Source: Candidatus Tokpelaia sp. (lineage in GTDB: Bacteria; Pseudomonadota; Alphaproteobacteria; Rhizobiales; Rhizobiaceae). From it: a stretch of DNA of 64,000 nt. This document shows positions 19,087 through 26,449 of this stretch, one piece after another. The notes beneath the pieces are model-generated. The model saw nothing but the letters and a program-made list of their open reading frames with translations. It was not told the origin of the DNA and ran no database searches. A program made the position numbers and the translations under genes. Position 1 is the first letter of the stretch. The number at the start of each line of letters is the position of its first letter. The DNA lies in the NCBI RefSeq assembly GCF_008636115.1, contig NZ_QLZD01000033.1, forward strand, positions 359,277-423,276. Direction: 5' to 3'.

Positions 19087-20313
19087 ATTTCTGTTGCAGC
19101 TCTTATTCTGGCCGCCGGGCGCGGCCTGCGTGCCGGCGGCCGTCACCCCAAACAATATGCCCGTTTAGGCGGCGTGCCGCTTATTCGCCGCACAGTGGAG
19201 ATTTTTTTAAATTATCGAGGCAAAAACGGCAGCCAGGTAAAATCTGTTGCGCCGGTTATTGTCGTGGTGAATCCTGCCGATGCCGTTTTATACCGGCAGG
19301 CACTGGGAGATTTAGCTGATAAAATCCTGCTGGCTGACGGCGGCGCAACCCGGCAGGAATCAACCTTAAACGGCCTGCATTTATTAAAAACACAAAGGCC
19401 GCCCCCCTCTTATGTGCATATTCATGACGGCGCCCGCCCTTTTGTCAGCCATGATTTGCTGGACAAAGTCCACGCGGCTCTGGCGCCAATATATGGCCTT
19501 GTGCCGGTTTTGCCGGTAGCAGAAACTCTGAAACGGCTTGATGCGCAGGATTTTATCGCTGAGACTGTGCCGCGGGGGCGGCTTTATGCCGCACAGACAC
19601 CGCAAATCTTCCCTTTTGCTGCCATATTGGCTGTGCATGAACAGGCGGCAGCGGCAGGCCGCACGGATTTTACTGATGACAGCGCCCTGGCAGAAGCCTA
19701 TGGTTTGCCGGTGAAATCTATTGCCGGCGACAGCCGCAATATCAAAATCACCTGGGAGGAGGATATTGCTATGGCTGACAGCCTGTTGCAGCAAAGCGGA
19801 CAAAGCGAGGCAGCGGAAACAAAGCCGCTTTTCCCCGATATACGCACCGGCAATGGCTATGATGTGCATAGCCTTGGCACCGGCAGCGGTGTGGTGCTGT
19901 GCGGCGTGCGTATTCCCTGCTCACTGGCTCTGCAGGGGCATTCTGATGCCGATGTCGCTCTGCATGCTTTGACTGATGCCCTGCTTGCTACGTGCGGCGC
20001 CGGTGATATTGGCAGCCATTTCCCGCCGAGTGAGCAAGAATGGCGGGGAGCGGCGTCAGAAATTTTTGTCCGCCGCGCCGCTGAAATTGTGGCACAAAAA
20101 GGCGGGCAAATTGTCAATGTCGATATAACACTGATTTGCGAAGCCCCGAAAATTGCTCCATATCGGGCAGCGATGGCAGAGAATTTGCAAACCATGCTCG
20201 ATCTTGCGGCCGGGAGAGTTTCGATTAAAGCGACAACCAATGAGACTCTTGGTTTTATCGGCCGGGGGGAAGGCATTGCCGCCATTGCGACAGCCAATGT
20301 TTATTATCAATAA
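19087..20313 (+). CDS. ispDF: Bifunctional IspD/IspF (MEP isoprenoid pathway)
   Basis: Fused enzyme: the IspD half makes CDP-methylerythritol from MEP and CTP; the IspF half forms the cyclic diphosphate. IspD motifs: LAAGRGLRAGG with HPKQY near the N-terminus, HDGARPF, and TDDSALAE. IspF motifs: GYDVHSLG, HSDADVALHALTDALL, and KATTNETLGFIGRGEG. The reading frame opens after a stop at 19066 and has no ATG, GTG or TTG before the essential glycine-rich motif; the first GTG (19174) lies beyond it. I placed the start at ATT 19087, six bases after GCGAGG. The alternative is ATG 19065, which would need a +1 shift near 19083. Product secure, start uncertain. Confidence 0.85.
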   Translation: MSVAALILAAGRGLRAGGRHPKQYARLGGVPLIRRTVEIFLNYRGKNGSQVKSVAPVIVVVNPADAVLYRQALGDLADKILLADGGATRQESTLNGLHLLKTQRPPPSYVHIHDGARPFVSHDLLDKVHAALAPIYGLVPVLPVAETLKRLDAQDFIAETVPRGRLYAAQTPQIFPFAAILAVHEQAAAAGRTDFTDDSALAEAYGLPVKSIAGDSRNIKITWEEDIAMADSLLQQSGQSEAAETKPLFPDIRTGNGYDVHSLGTGSGVVLCGVRIPCSLALQGHSDADVALHALTDALLATCGAGDIGSHFPPSEQEWRGAASEIFVRRAAEIVAQKGGQIVNVDITLICEAPKIAPYRAAMAENLQTMLDLAAGRVSIKATTNETLGFIGRGEGIAAIATANVYYQ

Positions 20314-20462
20314 TTCCGGCCGGGGTGGACGGGTTCAGGGAGTGTGAAGAGTAAAACCCCTCCTGCGTCCTGCGTGCCGGCCGGCCAGATAGGACTGTGC
20401 CAATATTTATAGCCGAGCCGTAAGCACTGCCCGCCTGTGCGCCTGCCCCGCCGGAAGATTTT

Positions 20463-20478
20463 CAGCCGCCGGCGGCTG
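20463..20478. repeat. Perfect 16-bp palindrome before pncC
   Basis: CAGCCGCC followed directly by its complement GGCGGCTG, about 40 bp upstream of the pncC start in the 206-bp gap after ispDF. It could be a dimeric operator or an RNA hairpin. No T-run follows, so it is not an obvious terminator. Confidence 0.5.
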
Positions 20479-20519
20479 GTGATAAAACCGGTAGAGCGAA
20501 AGCAGAAGAGAGGAAGAAA

Positions 20520-21011
20520 ATGATGATTGCAGCAGAACTGGCGCAAAAACTTCTGGAAGCCTGCCGCGCCCGCAGGCTGCGGCTGACAACGGTAGAATCC
20601 TGCACCGGCGGCCTGATAGCCGCAGCGCTGACCGATATTGCCGGCTCTTCTGATGTGGTGGAATGCGGTTTTATCACCTATTCCGGCGCAGCGAAAGTGC
20701 AGCTTGTCGGCGTGCCGGGTGAGATTTTGGTTAAATATGGCGCGGTCTCGCGCGAGACAGCGCTTGCTATGGCGGAAGGCGGCCTACGCCACAGCAATGC
20801 GGATATTGCCGTGGCGGCAACCGGTATTGCCGGGCCGGCCAGCCGCAATGCCGACAAGCCTGTCGGCCTTGTTCACCTGGCCGTAGCGCTAAAAGGGACA
20901 AAAGCGCTGCATTATGAAGCGCATTTTGGCGATTTGGGCCGCCAGAATGTCCGCCGCGCCGCAGTGGAACAGGCTTTGCAACTGGCGCTGCAAAAGCTGG
21001 AGCAGGAATAA
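20520..21011 (+). CDS. pncC: Nicotinamide-nucleotide amidohydrolase (CinA C-terminal domain)
   Basis: Deamidates NMN to NaMN in pyridine-nucleotide salvage. The 163-residue stand-alone CinA-C protein has the signatures TVESCTGGLIAAALTDIAGSS, YSGAAKVQLVGVP and AVAATGIAGP. The usual GP-x-G-G loop after it is replaced by GPASRNADKPVGLVHLA, a common variant. An AGAGGAAG site precedes tandem ATGs at 20520 and 20523. It lies downstream of ispDF on the same strand, as in relatives. A diverged copy of its last 90 bases lies 34 bp past its stop. Confidence 0.9.
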   Translation: MMIAAELAQKLLEACRARRLRLTTVESCTGGLIAAALTDIAGSSDVVECGFITYSGAAKVQLVGVPGEILVKYGAVSRETALAMAEGGLRHSNADIAVAATGIAGPASRNADKPVGLVHLAVALKGTKALHYEAHFGDLGRQNVRRAAVEQALQLALQKLEQE

Positions 21012-21045
21012 TAAGCGCTTATCGGGCAAAGCACAGGGTTAGCCC

Positions 21046-21135
21046 CATTTCGGCGATTTAGGCCGCCAGAGTGTGCGCCGTGCCGCGGTGGAACAGGCTT
21101 TGCAACTGGCGCTGCAAAAGCGGAGACAGGAATAA
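21046..21135 (+). pseudogene. Fragment: second copy of the pncC 3' end
   Basis: These 90 bases align without gaps to 20922-21011, the last 30 codons of pncC including the stop, with 80 of 90 identical. Of the six single-base codon changes, five are synonymous and one is Asn to Ser. The last two changed codons are explained by a compensating one-base deletion and insertion. There is no start codon or 5' part, so this is a gene remnant. The mostly synonymous divergence suggests it came from a functional homologous gene rather than a fresh copy. Confidence 0.85.
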
Positions 21136-21532
21136 GAGCAGGGCTTGGTGGCGCCCCTTTGCCGCGGCACAAAAGCGGAGGCAAAGGGGAATAAGAGCAA
21201 AGGCAGCCGGGGGTAGTTGACTTCGCCGTCAGGCGGGGTGCAAAACAGCACCTTAAAGGGCAGCACCGTTTCACCACAAAGCGCTGCTGCACTCGCGCGA
21301 TTGTTGTGCTTTGCGGCCATTCTCCGCAGCGCCTGCGCAAAGCTGTTGAGTTCTGCCGGGTCTATATGCCTATTAAATGAAAGCTGTTATAGCGCGAACG
21401 TCCCTATGCTTCGCCGTCCTGTTTCTCTGCGCTATATGCGGACATAGCCAAAGATGAGCTTACCGCTTCGCCCGCGCTGCTACGAAGCGGTTTTTCCGCT
21501 GTTTTACCCCTCTCCCGAGTAGCAGCTTTGTC
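21136..21532. other. Non-coding junction between the pncC fragment and the accessory operon
   Basis: 397 bp without a supported gene. It begins with a 10-bp perfect inverted repeat, CCCCTTTGCC (21154-21163) with GGCAAAGGGG (21180-21189), just after the pncC fragment. It ends with a plus-strand terminator (21462-21495). Open frames here have no recognisable features. Confidence 0.55.
21462..21495 (+). terminator. Rho-independent terminator, plus strand
   Basis: ACCGCTTCG (21462-21470) pairs perfectly with CGAAGCGGT (21483-21491) and the stem runs into five T residues (21491-21495). It would stop transcription from pncC before the convergent accessory operon. Confidence 0.85.
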
Positions 21533-22633
21533 TCACGAAAGCGGCTTGCCGTTTTTCCATTTCCGCACAAGTTCCAGAGAATTATCATCGGCTTTTTTAA
21601 ATTCACCTATTTCTGTATCAGATAGAAATTCTGACAATTTTTTGAGATAGGTATAAAAAGCCTCTTGCTGTTTATCTTCCAGAATAGAAGCAAGCGCCAT
21701 ACCCTCACGAGTCAAGAAATAGCAAGCTATGCCAGGAGCTTTCCCCTCTTCCCGTTTCGTGATGGGGATATTCTTCCTCAAATACTGCTCTAATGGCTCC
21801 GAAAAGCCTGAGACAATAACCGCTTGTTTTGGAACAGCAATAAGATAGTTTTTAAATGCAAAACCCCATGTTTCCGCCTTGGTATCGATATATTCTGTCA
21901 GCAATCCTCCCTCAGAAGGAACAAATAAGCCGGCTGCCTCTAAGCTCTTAAGTTGAGGCGAATTTAAATTCACTACCAAATAAGCAGGGATACCACCATT
22001 TATCCGCCAGCAGCAAATATCTTCAAACAGCTTGGCTGTTTCCGGCTCCAGCTCGTCAACAAGGCGCATAAGTTTGGCAGAAAATGTCCCCGGCCGGCGT
22101 ATCTCACCCGCCAATATCTTGCCCCATTTGGCTCGAATTTCTTCCTCTGTCGCTTCTTCTACCCGTTTTTCCAGCCGATTCAGGAAGCTTTCATCTAAAA
22201 TTTCCGCTCCATTTGTCGATTCTTCCATGTCAGGCGGACGCTGTTTTAAATCTTCCATAGTCTCCTGCAACAGCAGAATTTTCTTTTCCTGAGACCGAAC
22301 AGCTTTCCGGCAAAACTGTTCCATCGCTTTTTGCACAAATGCCCCTGGCAGAGTATTTTGCGCCGCAATCTGCCCGATACTTGTCCTGATGGCATCAGCT
22401 TCGGTTTCACCGCACGCTTTGATAGCGGCAAGCTCTGCCTCAGTCTTCGCTCGTTTTTTAGCCGGCCCGGCTTCCAGCCAGGCATTCGGCCAATCGACAA
22501 GATTCCCCGCAAACCTGTCGATAGCAGAGAGGCAACGGGACCTCACTTTCGCTTTAATCTCAACCGGCAGAGCCGATAGCCCATTTGCTTCTATCGCGAC
22601 AGTAATTTCATTGTCCAAAACATCGTCAGGCAT
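21533..22633 (-). CDS. DUF2806-like protein (module gene B2)
   Basis: A 366-residue protein of unknown function that I place in the DUF2806 family from the central segment IRAKWGKILAGEIRRPGTFS followed by LVDELEPETAKLF. The start MPDD at 22633 overlaps the stop of the upstream gene by 8 bp, implying translational coupling. The middle (residues about 120-215) is highly charged and probably helical or coiled. I see no membrane segment, signal peptide or nucleotide-binding motif. It is the last gene of a four-gene operon and the intact partner of the short frame at 23225-23500. Function unknown; a defence or stress role is only a guess from its accessory location. Confidence 0.75.
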   Translation of the reverse strand: MPDDVLDNEITVAIEANGLSALPVEIKAKVRSRCLSAIDRFAGNLVDWPNAWLEAGPAKKRAKTEAELAAIKACGETEADAIRTSIGQIAAQNTLPGAFVQKAMEQFCRKAVRSQEKKILLLQETMEDLKQRPPDMEESTNGAEILDESFLNRLEKRVEEATEEEIRAKWGKILAGEIRRPGTFSAKLMRLVDELEPETAKLFEDICCWRINGGIPAYLVVNLNSPQLKSLEAAGLFVPSEGGLLTEYIDTKAETWGFAFKNYLIAVPKQAVIVSGFSEPLEQYLRKNIPITKREEGKAPGIACYFLTREGMALASILEDKQQEAFYTYLKKLSEFLSDTEIGEFKKADDNSLELVRKWKNGKPLS

Positions 22634-23237
22634 TGGTAAACAGCCAATATTTCTCAGTATCGCCAAATTTTGGTTTATTGTAACGCACCTTAAAACTAAA
22701 AGAAATGTCATATTTTTCAGCGATTTTCTGGATAGTTCTAGCAATATTCGGCACGCTTAAACTCGGCAGGGATATATCCAGCTCTTCTATAGGCTGATAA
22801 CCTTGAATGCTTTGAGTAATCGTTTTCCCGGTAAATTCCTTCAGCAAAGCCGCTAAATCCCAGCTCTTTATACCGATTTTCTTACACAAAATTTTTAAAA
22901 CCTGTTCAAGCACTTTATTCCAGTCAGCCATTTTTACTTCTATGCCGTCAAAATATCCTTCCACCGGTTTTGTGCCTTTCAATTTCTCGGGTGAGGAGAT
23001 TTTGGGCAAATTTTCGCTAACAGGCTGTTTTATCAGCTTTTCATATTGCCGCTTAGTCTGCTCAGCAGCTTGCCTGGCCTCTTCCCATTTTCGTTTCGCT
23101 TTCATTGCCGGCGCAATATGCTTCAGTTCAGTATCCACCAAATCCTGCATAACTTCATCGCTATCTTTGCCAAAATAGGCTGCAATCTCTTCAATGCCGG
23201 CAATCAGTCTGGTATTTTTTATAGTTAAACCTGACAT
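22626..23237 (-). CDS. Unknown protein, module gene A2
   Basis: A 203-residue protein I do not recognise. It is clearly a paralogue of the gene at 23511-24113. Shared features in order: MSGL start; IAxYFxKDS with DLVxxEL near residues 18-37; a charged, probably coiled middle; KPVEGxF; WxxVxxQVLxxL; then GYxPxxELDIS and a C-terminal IQKxAExYxIxFSFKxR with LFT near the end. No membrane segment or catalytic motif is evident. Its ATG has an AGAGGA site and lies inside the end of the preceding short frame (13-bp overlap); its stop overlaps the DUF2806-like gene by 8 bp. Soluble, with an expected partnership with B2. Confidence 0.75.
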   Translation of the reverse strand: MSGLTIKNTRLIAGIEEIAAYFGKDSDEVMQDLVDTELKHIAPAMKAKRKWEEARQAAEQTKRQYEKLIKQPVSENLPKISSPEKLKGTKPVEGYFDGIEVKMADWNKVLEQVLKILCKKIGIKSWDLAALLKEFTGKTITQSIQGYQPIEELDISLPSLSVPNIARTIQKIAEKYDISFSFKVRYNKPKFGDTEKYWLFTNA

Positions 23238-23500
23238 TTTATGTTCCTCTCCCTGTTTTGCTTGTGCAACTTATCCACAATCTGCTTATTCACTGCCTTT
23301 ATAAGCTCTATTTCTGCTTGCGTTTGTGCTTGTGCTTTTGCTCCGCCGGCTAAATAAAGCTTCACTTTATCCCTGCCGCTGCCTAAAAGCCTGAGAGCGA
23401 CAGCGGCAAAAGCGCTCCCCCCATGCGCCGCGACACTTTCTACCGCTTTGCCGGCAAGTTTCGTCAAAGAATTCACATGTTCAGAAGAATCGTCCGGCAT
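23225..23500 (-). CDS. Truncated DUF2806-like N-terminus (module gene B1)
   Basis: A 91-residue frame starting MPDDSSEHVNSLTKLAGKAV, 10 bp after the first A gene. It begins with the same MPDD as the complete DUF2806-like gene. Its amphipathic opening and following Ala/Gln-rich helix (AGGAKAQAQTQAEIELIK) resemble the usual N-terminus of DUF2806 proteins. It then ends abruptly in a basic tail that overlaps the next gene. About three quarters of a family member is missing. It may be a deletion remnant or a short functional derivative; the intact frame and tight overlap leave both open. Confidence 0.6.
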   Translation of the reverse strand: MPDDSSEHVNSLTKLAGKAVESVAAHGGSAFAAVALRLLGSGRDKVKLYLAGGAKAQAQTQAEIELIKAVNKQIVDKLHKQNRERNIKCQV

Positions 23501-23510
23501 TGCCCAATCC

Positions 23511-24113
23511 TCAAAGATCCGATGTAAACAGCCCAAATTGTTCGGCCGAATCGCCGGATTCGGCCCTGCTCCAGCGCAGCTTAAAACTAAACGGGATATG
23601 ATAATGCTCGGCGACTTTCTGAATAAACTCACCGGCGCGCGGCGCCGACAGGCCTTGCACCGATATATCCAGCTCCGGCATAGGGATATAGCCGGAATCT
23701 TCTCGAACACCTCGAGCAATATTGATATTGGCGATGGCCGGCAGCAGGCTGGTGAATTCTTCGCGCTTTGTGTAGGCTTTGTCGTATAAGACCTGCAACA
23801 CTTGGGCAATCACGGCGCGCCAGTTACGCTCCCAGATTTTTTCACCGGCAAAACTCCCCTCGACCGGCTTGCTCTTCTCCAGCTCTGTGGTTGAGTGAAC
23901 CTTCGGCAATTCCTTACTAAGGTGCTGCTTTTCCAGGTTTTTATGAGAGATATTAGCCGCATTCAAGGCTTTTTTAGCTTCCAATAACGGCCGAATGCGC
24001 TCCAGTTCAGCGGCCACCAAATCCCGCAGAATTTTATTGCTGTCCTTGTTGAAATAATCTGCAATAGCGTCAATATCGGTAATAAGTTTGGTGTCTATGA
24101 GCAAACCTGACAT
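23511..24113 (-). CDS. Unknown protein, module gene A1
   Basis: A 200-residue protein, first gene of the accessory operon and paralogue of A2 at roughly one third identity by eye. The ATG at 24113 is preceded by AGGAG at six bases; a longer frame adds 14 unrelated residues. It has IADYFNKDSNKILRDLV near residues 16-32, a charged middle, KPVEGSF, WRAVIAQVLQVL, ELDIS and a C-terminal FSFKLRW with LFT. No signal peptide or membrane helix. The nearby promoter (24147-24175) suggests autonomous expression. The conserved C-terminal strand-like block may be a small binding domain; no function can be assigned. Confidence 0.75.
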   Translation of the reverse strand: MSGLLIDTKLITDIDAIADYFNKDSNKILRDLVAAELERIRPLLEAKKALNAANISHKNLEKQHLSKELPKVHSTTELEKSKPVEGSFAGEKIWERNWRAVIAQVLQVLYDKAYTKREEFTSLLPAIANINIARGVREDSGYIPMPELDISVQGLSAPRAGEFIQKVAEHYHIPFSFKLRWSRAESGDSAEQFGLFTSDL

Positions 24114-24146
24114 TTTATGCTCCTGTATCTTATCAGCTTGCTTTGG

Positions 24147-24175
24147 TAATAGCATGCCAATCAGGAGCCTGTCAA
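24147..24175 (-). promoter_or_regulatory. Strong candidate promoter of the accessory operon
   Basis: Minus-strand TTGACA (24175-24170), exactly 17 bp, then CTATTA (24152-24147), close to the alphaproteobacterial consensus TTGACA-N17-CTATAT. The predicted start is about 25-30 bp before the A1 ATG. An AT-rich upstream tract (about 24180-24205) could act as an UP element. It lies in the gap after ratA, so the operon need not depend on ratA transcription. Confidence 0.65.
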
Positions 24176-24210
24176 TTCTTATTTTTCTTTTTTTTGTAAA
24201 ATTTTAAATA

Positions 24211-24978
24211 TTATCCACTAATGCCGTAAATTGCATCGGCGCGGGTTTCAAAGGCTGCCGTAAATCTACGGAAGGCGATATCAAACATTGTCCCCATCAA
24301 TGCCGCCAGCAGCGGGTTTTTAAAGGCATAATCAATATAAAAATCCACCCGGCAGGTTTCTGCTTCCGCTGCGCGCCCAGTTACCGCCGCTTCTGCTCTT
24401 CCCTTGCTTTCTGCACCGGCTGGCTGTCGCCCGGTTATCTCTGATTCTGCCCTTTTCCTGCCTCCCGGCGTAATTTCGGGTATATCAACCGATATGCGCC
24501 GCGAATCTTCTTGCTGCTGTTTTCTTTTCTTTTCCTCGATATTATCGATAGCAGGAATCCCCTGCACCGCTTCCCCCGCCGGCAGAGTTTCTTCGGATCT
24601 TGATCCGGAAGCCAATATAGCCGAATCAGGTCGATATTCTTCCCCCGCTTGCTCGCTTCGCCCGGCAGCCGGCGCGGTTAGCGGCAAAAATTGCCAGCGA
24701 TTTTCCAGATATTTAAACGGGCCATCGACATAATGGACATCAATGCGCCGCGCTGCCGGCTGCAAATAAACTTGCGTGGTAAAGTTCTCCCGTATCAATT
24801 TATAGCCGACCGTCATATCGGCCACCAGCAGCGTATTGCCTTCTTTTTCCTGACGCGAACGAATGGTCAGCGCCTCGCACATTGGCAGAAATTGCGGGTA
24901 GCTCTCAATATCCGCTACCAGGGCAAACATTTTTTGCGCCGAATGCCCGACCTGCTTTTGCATATGGAAATTTGGCAT
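24211..24978 (-). CDS. ratA: RatA/Coq10-family START-like protein with large insertion
   Basis: Member of the SRPBCC family that includes ubiquinone-binding Coq10 and RatA. Residues 1-100 hold the normal start (VGHSAQKMFALVADIESYPQFLPMC) and the VGYKLIRENF strands. Residues 209-255 hold the expected end (VDFYIDYAFKNPLL, MFDIAFRRFTAAFE). Between them lie about 108 hydrophilic, low-complexity residues rich in Glu, Arg, Ala and Gly, including EEKKRKQQQED, that typical members (about 150 residues) lack. The frame is intact and the insertion falls in a loop between beta strands. It follows lipA by 6 bp, as in relatives. Whether the insertion affects function is unknown. Confidence 0.85.
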   Translation of the reverse strand: MPNFHMQKQVGHSAQKMFALVADIESYPQFLPMCEALTIRSRQEKEGNTLLVADMTVGYKLIRENFTTQVYLQPAARRIDVHYVDGPFKYLENRWQFLPLTAPAAGRSEQAGEEYRPDSAILASGSRSEETLPAGEAVQGIPAIDNIEEKKRKQQQEDSRRISVDIPEITPGGRKRAESEITGRQPAGAESKGRAEAAVTGRAAEAETCRVDFYIDYAFKNPLLAALMGTMFDIAFRRFTAAFETRADAIYGISG

Positions 24979-24984
24979 AATTCC

Positions 24985-25977
24985 TCACACAGTCTGCGCC
25001 GCCAGTGCATTCTGCCCTGCTTTTTGCGCCAATTTTGCCGCCCGCGCTGCCTTTAATTGCACAAAATCATCACCCGCATGGTGCGAAGAGCGCGTCAGCG
25101 GGCTGGAAGCCATATGCAAAAAGCCTTTGGTTTTGCCGATTACCGCCAGCGACTGGAATTCTTCCGGCGGGACAAAACGCATAACGGAGTGGTGCTTGCG
25201 GGTCGGCTGCAAATATTGGCCAATCGTCATAAAATCCACATCAGCCGAGCGCAAATCGTCCATGAGCTGCAAAACCTCATTGCGCTCTTCCCCCAGCCCC
25301 AGCATAATGCCGGATTTGGTAAACATTCCGGGGTCAAGCTCCTTTACCCGCTGTAACAGGCGCAGCGAATGAAAATAACGCGCCCCCGGCCGCACCTGCA
25401 AATATTTGGACGGCACAGTTTCCAGATTATGGTTAAAAACATCAGGCCGCGCCGCCACAATAATTTCCACTGCCCCGTCTTTATGGCGGAAATCCGGCGT
25501 CAGCACCTCAATAGTTGTTGCCGGCGCGCGCGCCCTTATCGCCTTAATTACCGCGGCAAAATGCTGCGCGCCGCCATCGGCCAGATCATCGCGATCGACC
25601 GAAGTAATCACCACATGTTTCAGCTTCATCTGGGCGACAGCTTCCGCCACCCGGGCCGGCTCATTTTTATCCAGCGGCAGAGGAATACCGGTCGCCACAT
25701 TGCAAAAAGCGCAGGCGCGGGTGCAAATTTCCCCCATAATCATAAAACTGGCATGGCGCTGATGCCAGCATTCCCCCATATTCGGGCAGCCGGCCTCCTC
25801 ACACACGGTCACCAGCCGATTGCTGCGCACAATATCACGCGTCTCGGCATAAATATGGGAAGTCGGCGCTTTAACGCGTATCCAGGCCGGCTTTGGAAAA
25901 ACCGGCTTATCCGGCCGGTGCGCCTTTTCCGGGTGGCGCACGCGTTTTTCAGCCAAATTATCAAGCACGACTACCAT
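24985..25977 (-). CDS. lipA: Lipoyl synthase
   Basis: Radical-SAM enzyme inserting two sulfurs into octanoyl chains on lipoyl domains, here serving the E2 and E1-beta lipoyl domains encoded upstream. The 330-residue protein has the auxiliary-cluster motif [13 protein letters not shown], the radical-SAM motif CTRACAFC, and the C-terminal RSSHHAG serine ligand region. The length is normal. It lies downstream of the pdh-lpdA genes and 6 bp before ratA. Its upstream region is part of a 187-bp tandem repeat. Confidence 0.97.
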   Translation of the reverse strand: MVVVLDNLAEKRVRHPEKAHRPDKPVFPKPAWIRVKAPTSHIYAETRDIVRSNRLVTVCEEAGCPNMGECWHQRHASFMIMGEICTRACAFCNVATGIPLPLDKNEPARVAEAVAQMKLKHVVITSVDRDDLADGGAQHFAAVIKAIRARAPATTIEVLTPDFRHKDGAVEIIVAARPDVFNHNLETVPSKYLQVRPGARYFHSLRLLQRVKELDPGMFTKSGIMLGLGEERNEVLQLMDDLRSADVDFMTIGQYLQPTRKHHSVMRFVPPEEFQSLAVIGKTKGFLHMASSPLTRSSHHAGDDFVQLKAARAAKLAQKAGQNALAAQTV

Positions 25978-26020
25978 ATATTTTCCTTATATCCCGCCCC
26001 GCGTGATAAAAAGATTGCCT

Positions 26021-26395
26021 CTGCAATAACACTATTATACGTTTGTGCCAAACCGGTCTCAGCAAGATTTAGCCAATATAAGCAGCGCTATGGGCAAAGC
26101 GCCGCCGCACACCACCCCCAAGCCCGTGAGCCTGCCGGCTAAAGCCAGCGCTAGTCGAAGCCTGTGGCCGCCATCTCCCCTTTGCTGCCGCTTCTGCCCT
26201 GCCGCTGCTGCAATAACACTATTATACGTTTGTGCCAAACCTAATCTGAGCAAGGTTAACCAATATAAGCAGCGCTATGGGCAAAGCGCCGCCGCACACC
26301 ACCCCCCAAGCCCATGAGCCTGCCGGCTAAAGCCAGCGCTAGTCGAAGCCTGCGGCCGCCATCTCTCCTTTGCTGCCGCTTCTGCCCTGCCGCTG
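26021..26395. repeat. 187-bp tandem direct repeat upstream of lipA
   Basis: Two adjacent copies, 26021-26207 and 26208-26395, differ at about a dozen positions, mostly clustered around 26055-26075 and its partner. Each copy contains a minus-strand TATAAT (26039-26034 and 26226-26221) facing lipA, so the unit probably carries the lipA promoter or part of it. It does not encode a convincing protein on either strand. The whole lpdA-lipA gap (25978-26449) is otherwise empty. Confidence 0.9.
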
Positions 26396-26449
26396 CCCGG
26401 CCACCCCACCAGGCAGCTCTCGCGGGCGCCAGGCAGCAACAGCCTGATT

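Noticed and set aside
21039..21320. Minus-strand frame over the pncC fragment and junction
   Set aside because: Partly antisense to the pncC-derived fragment; Cys/Pro/Ser-rich translation with no motif and no ribosome site.
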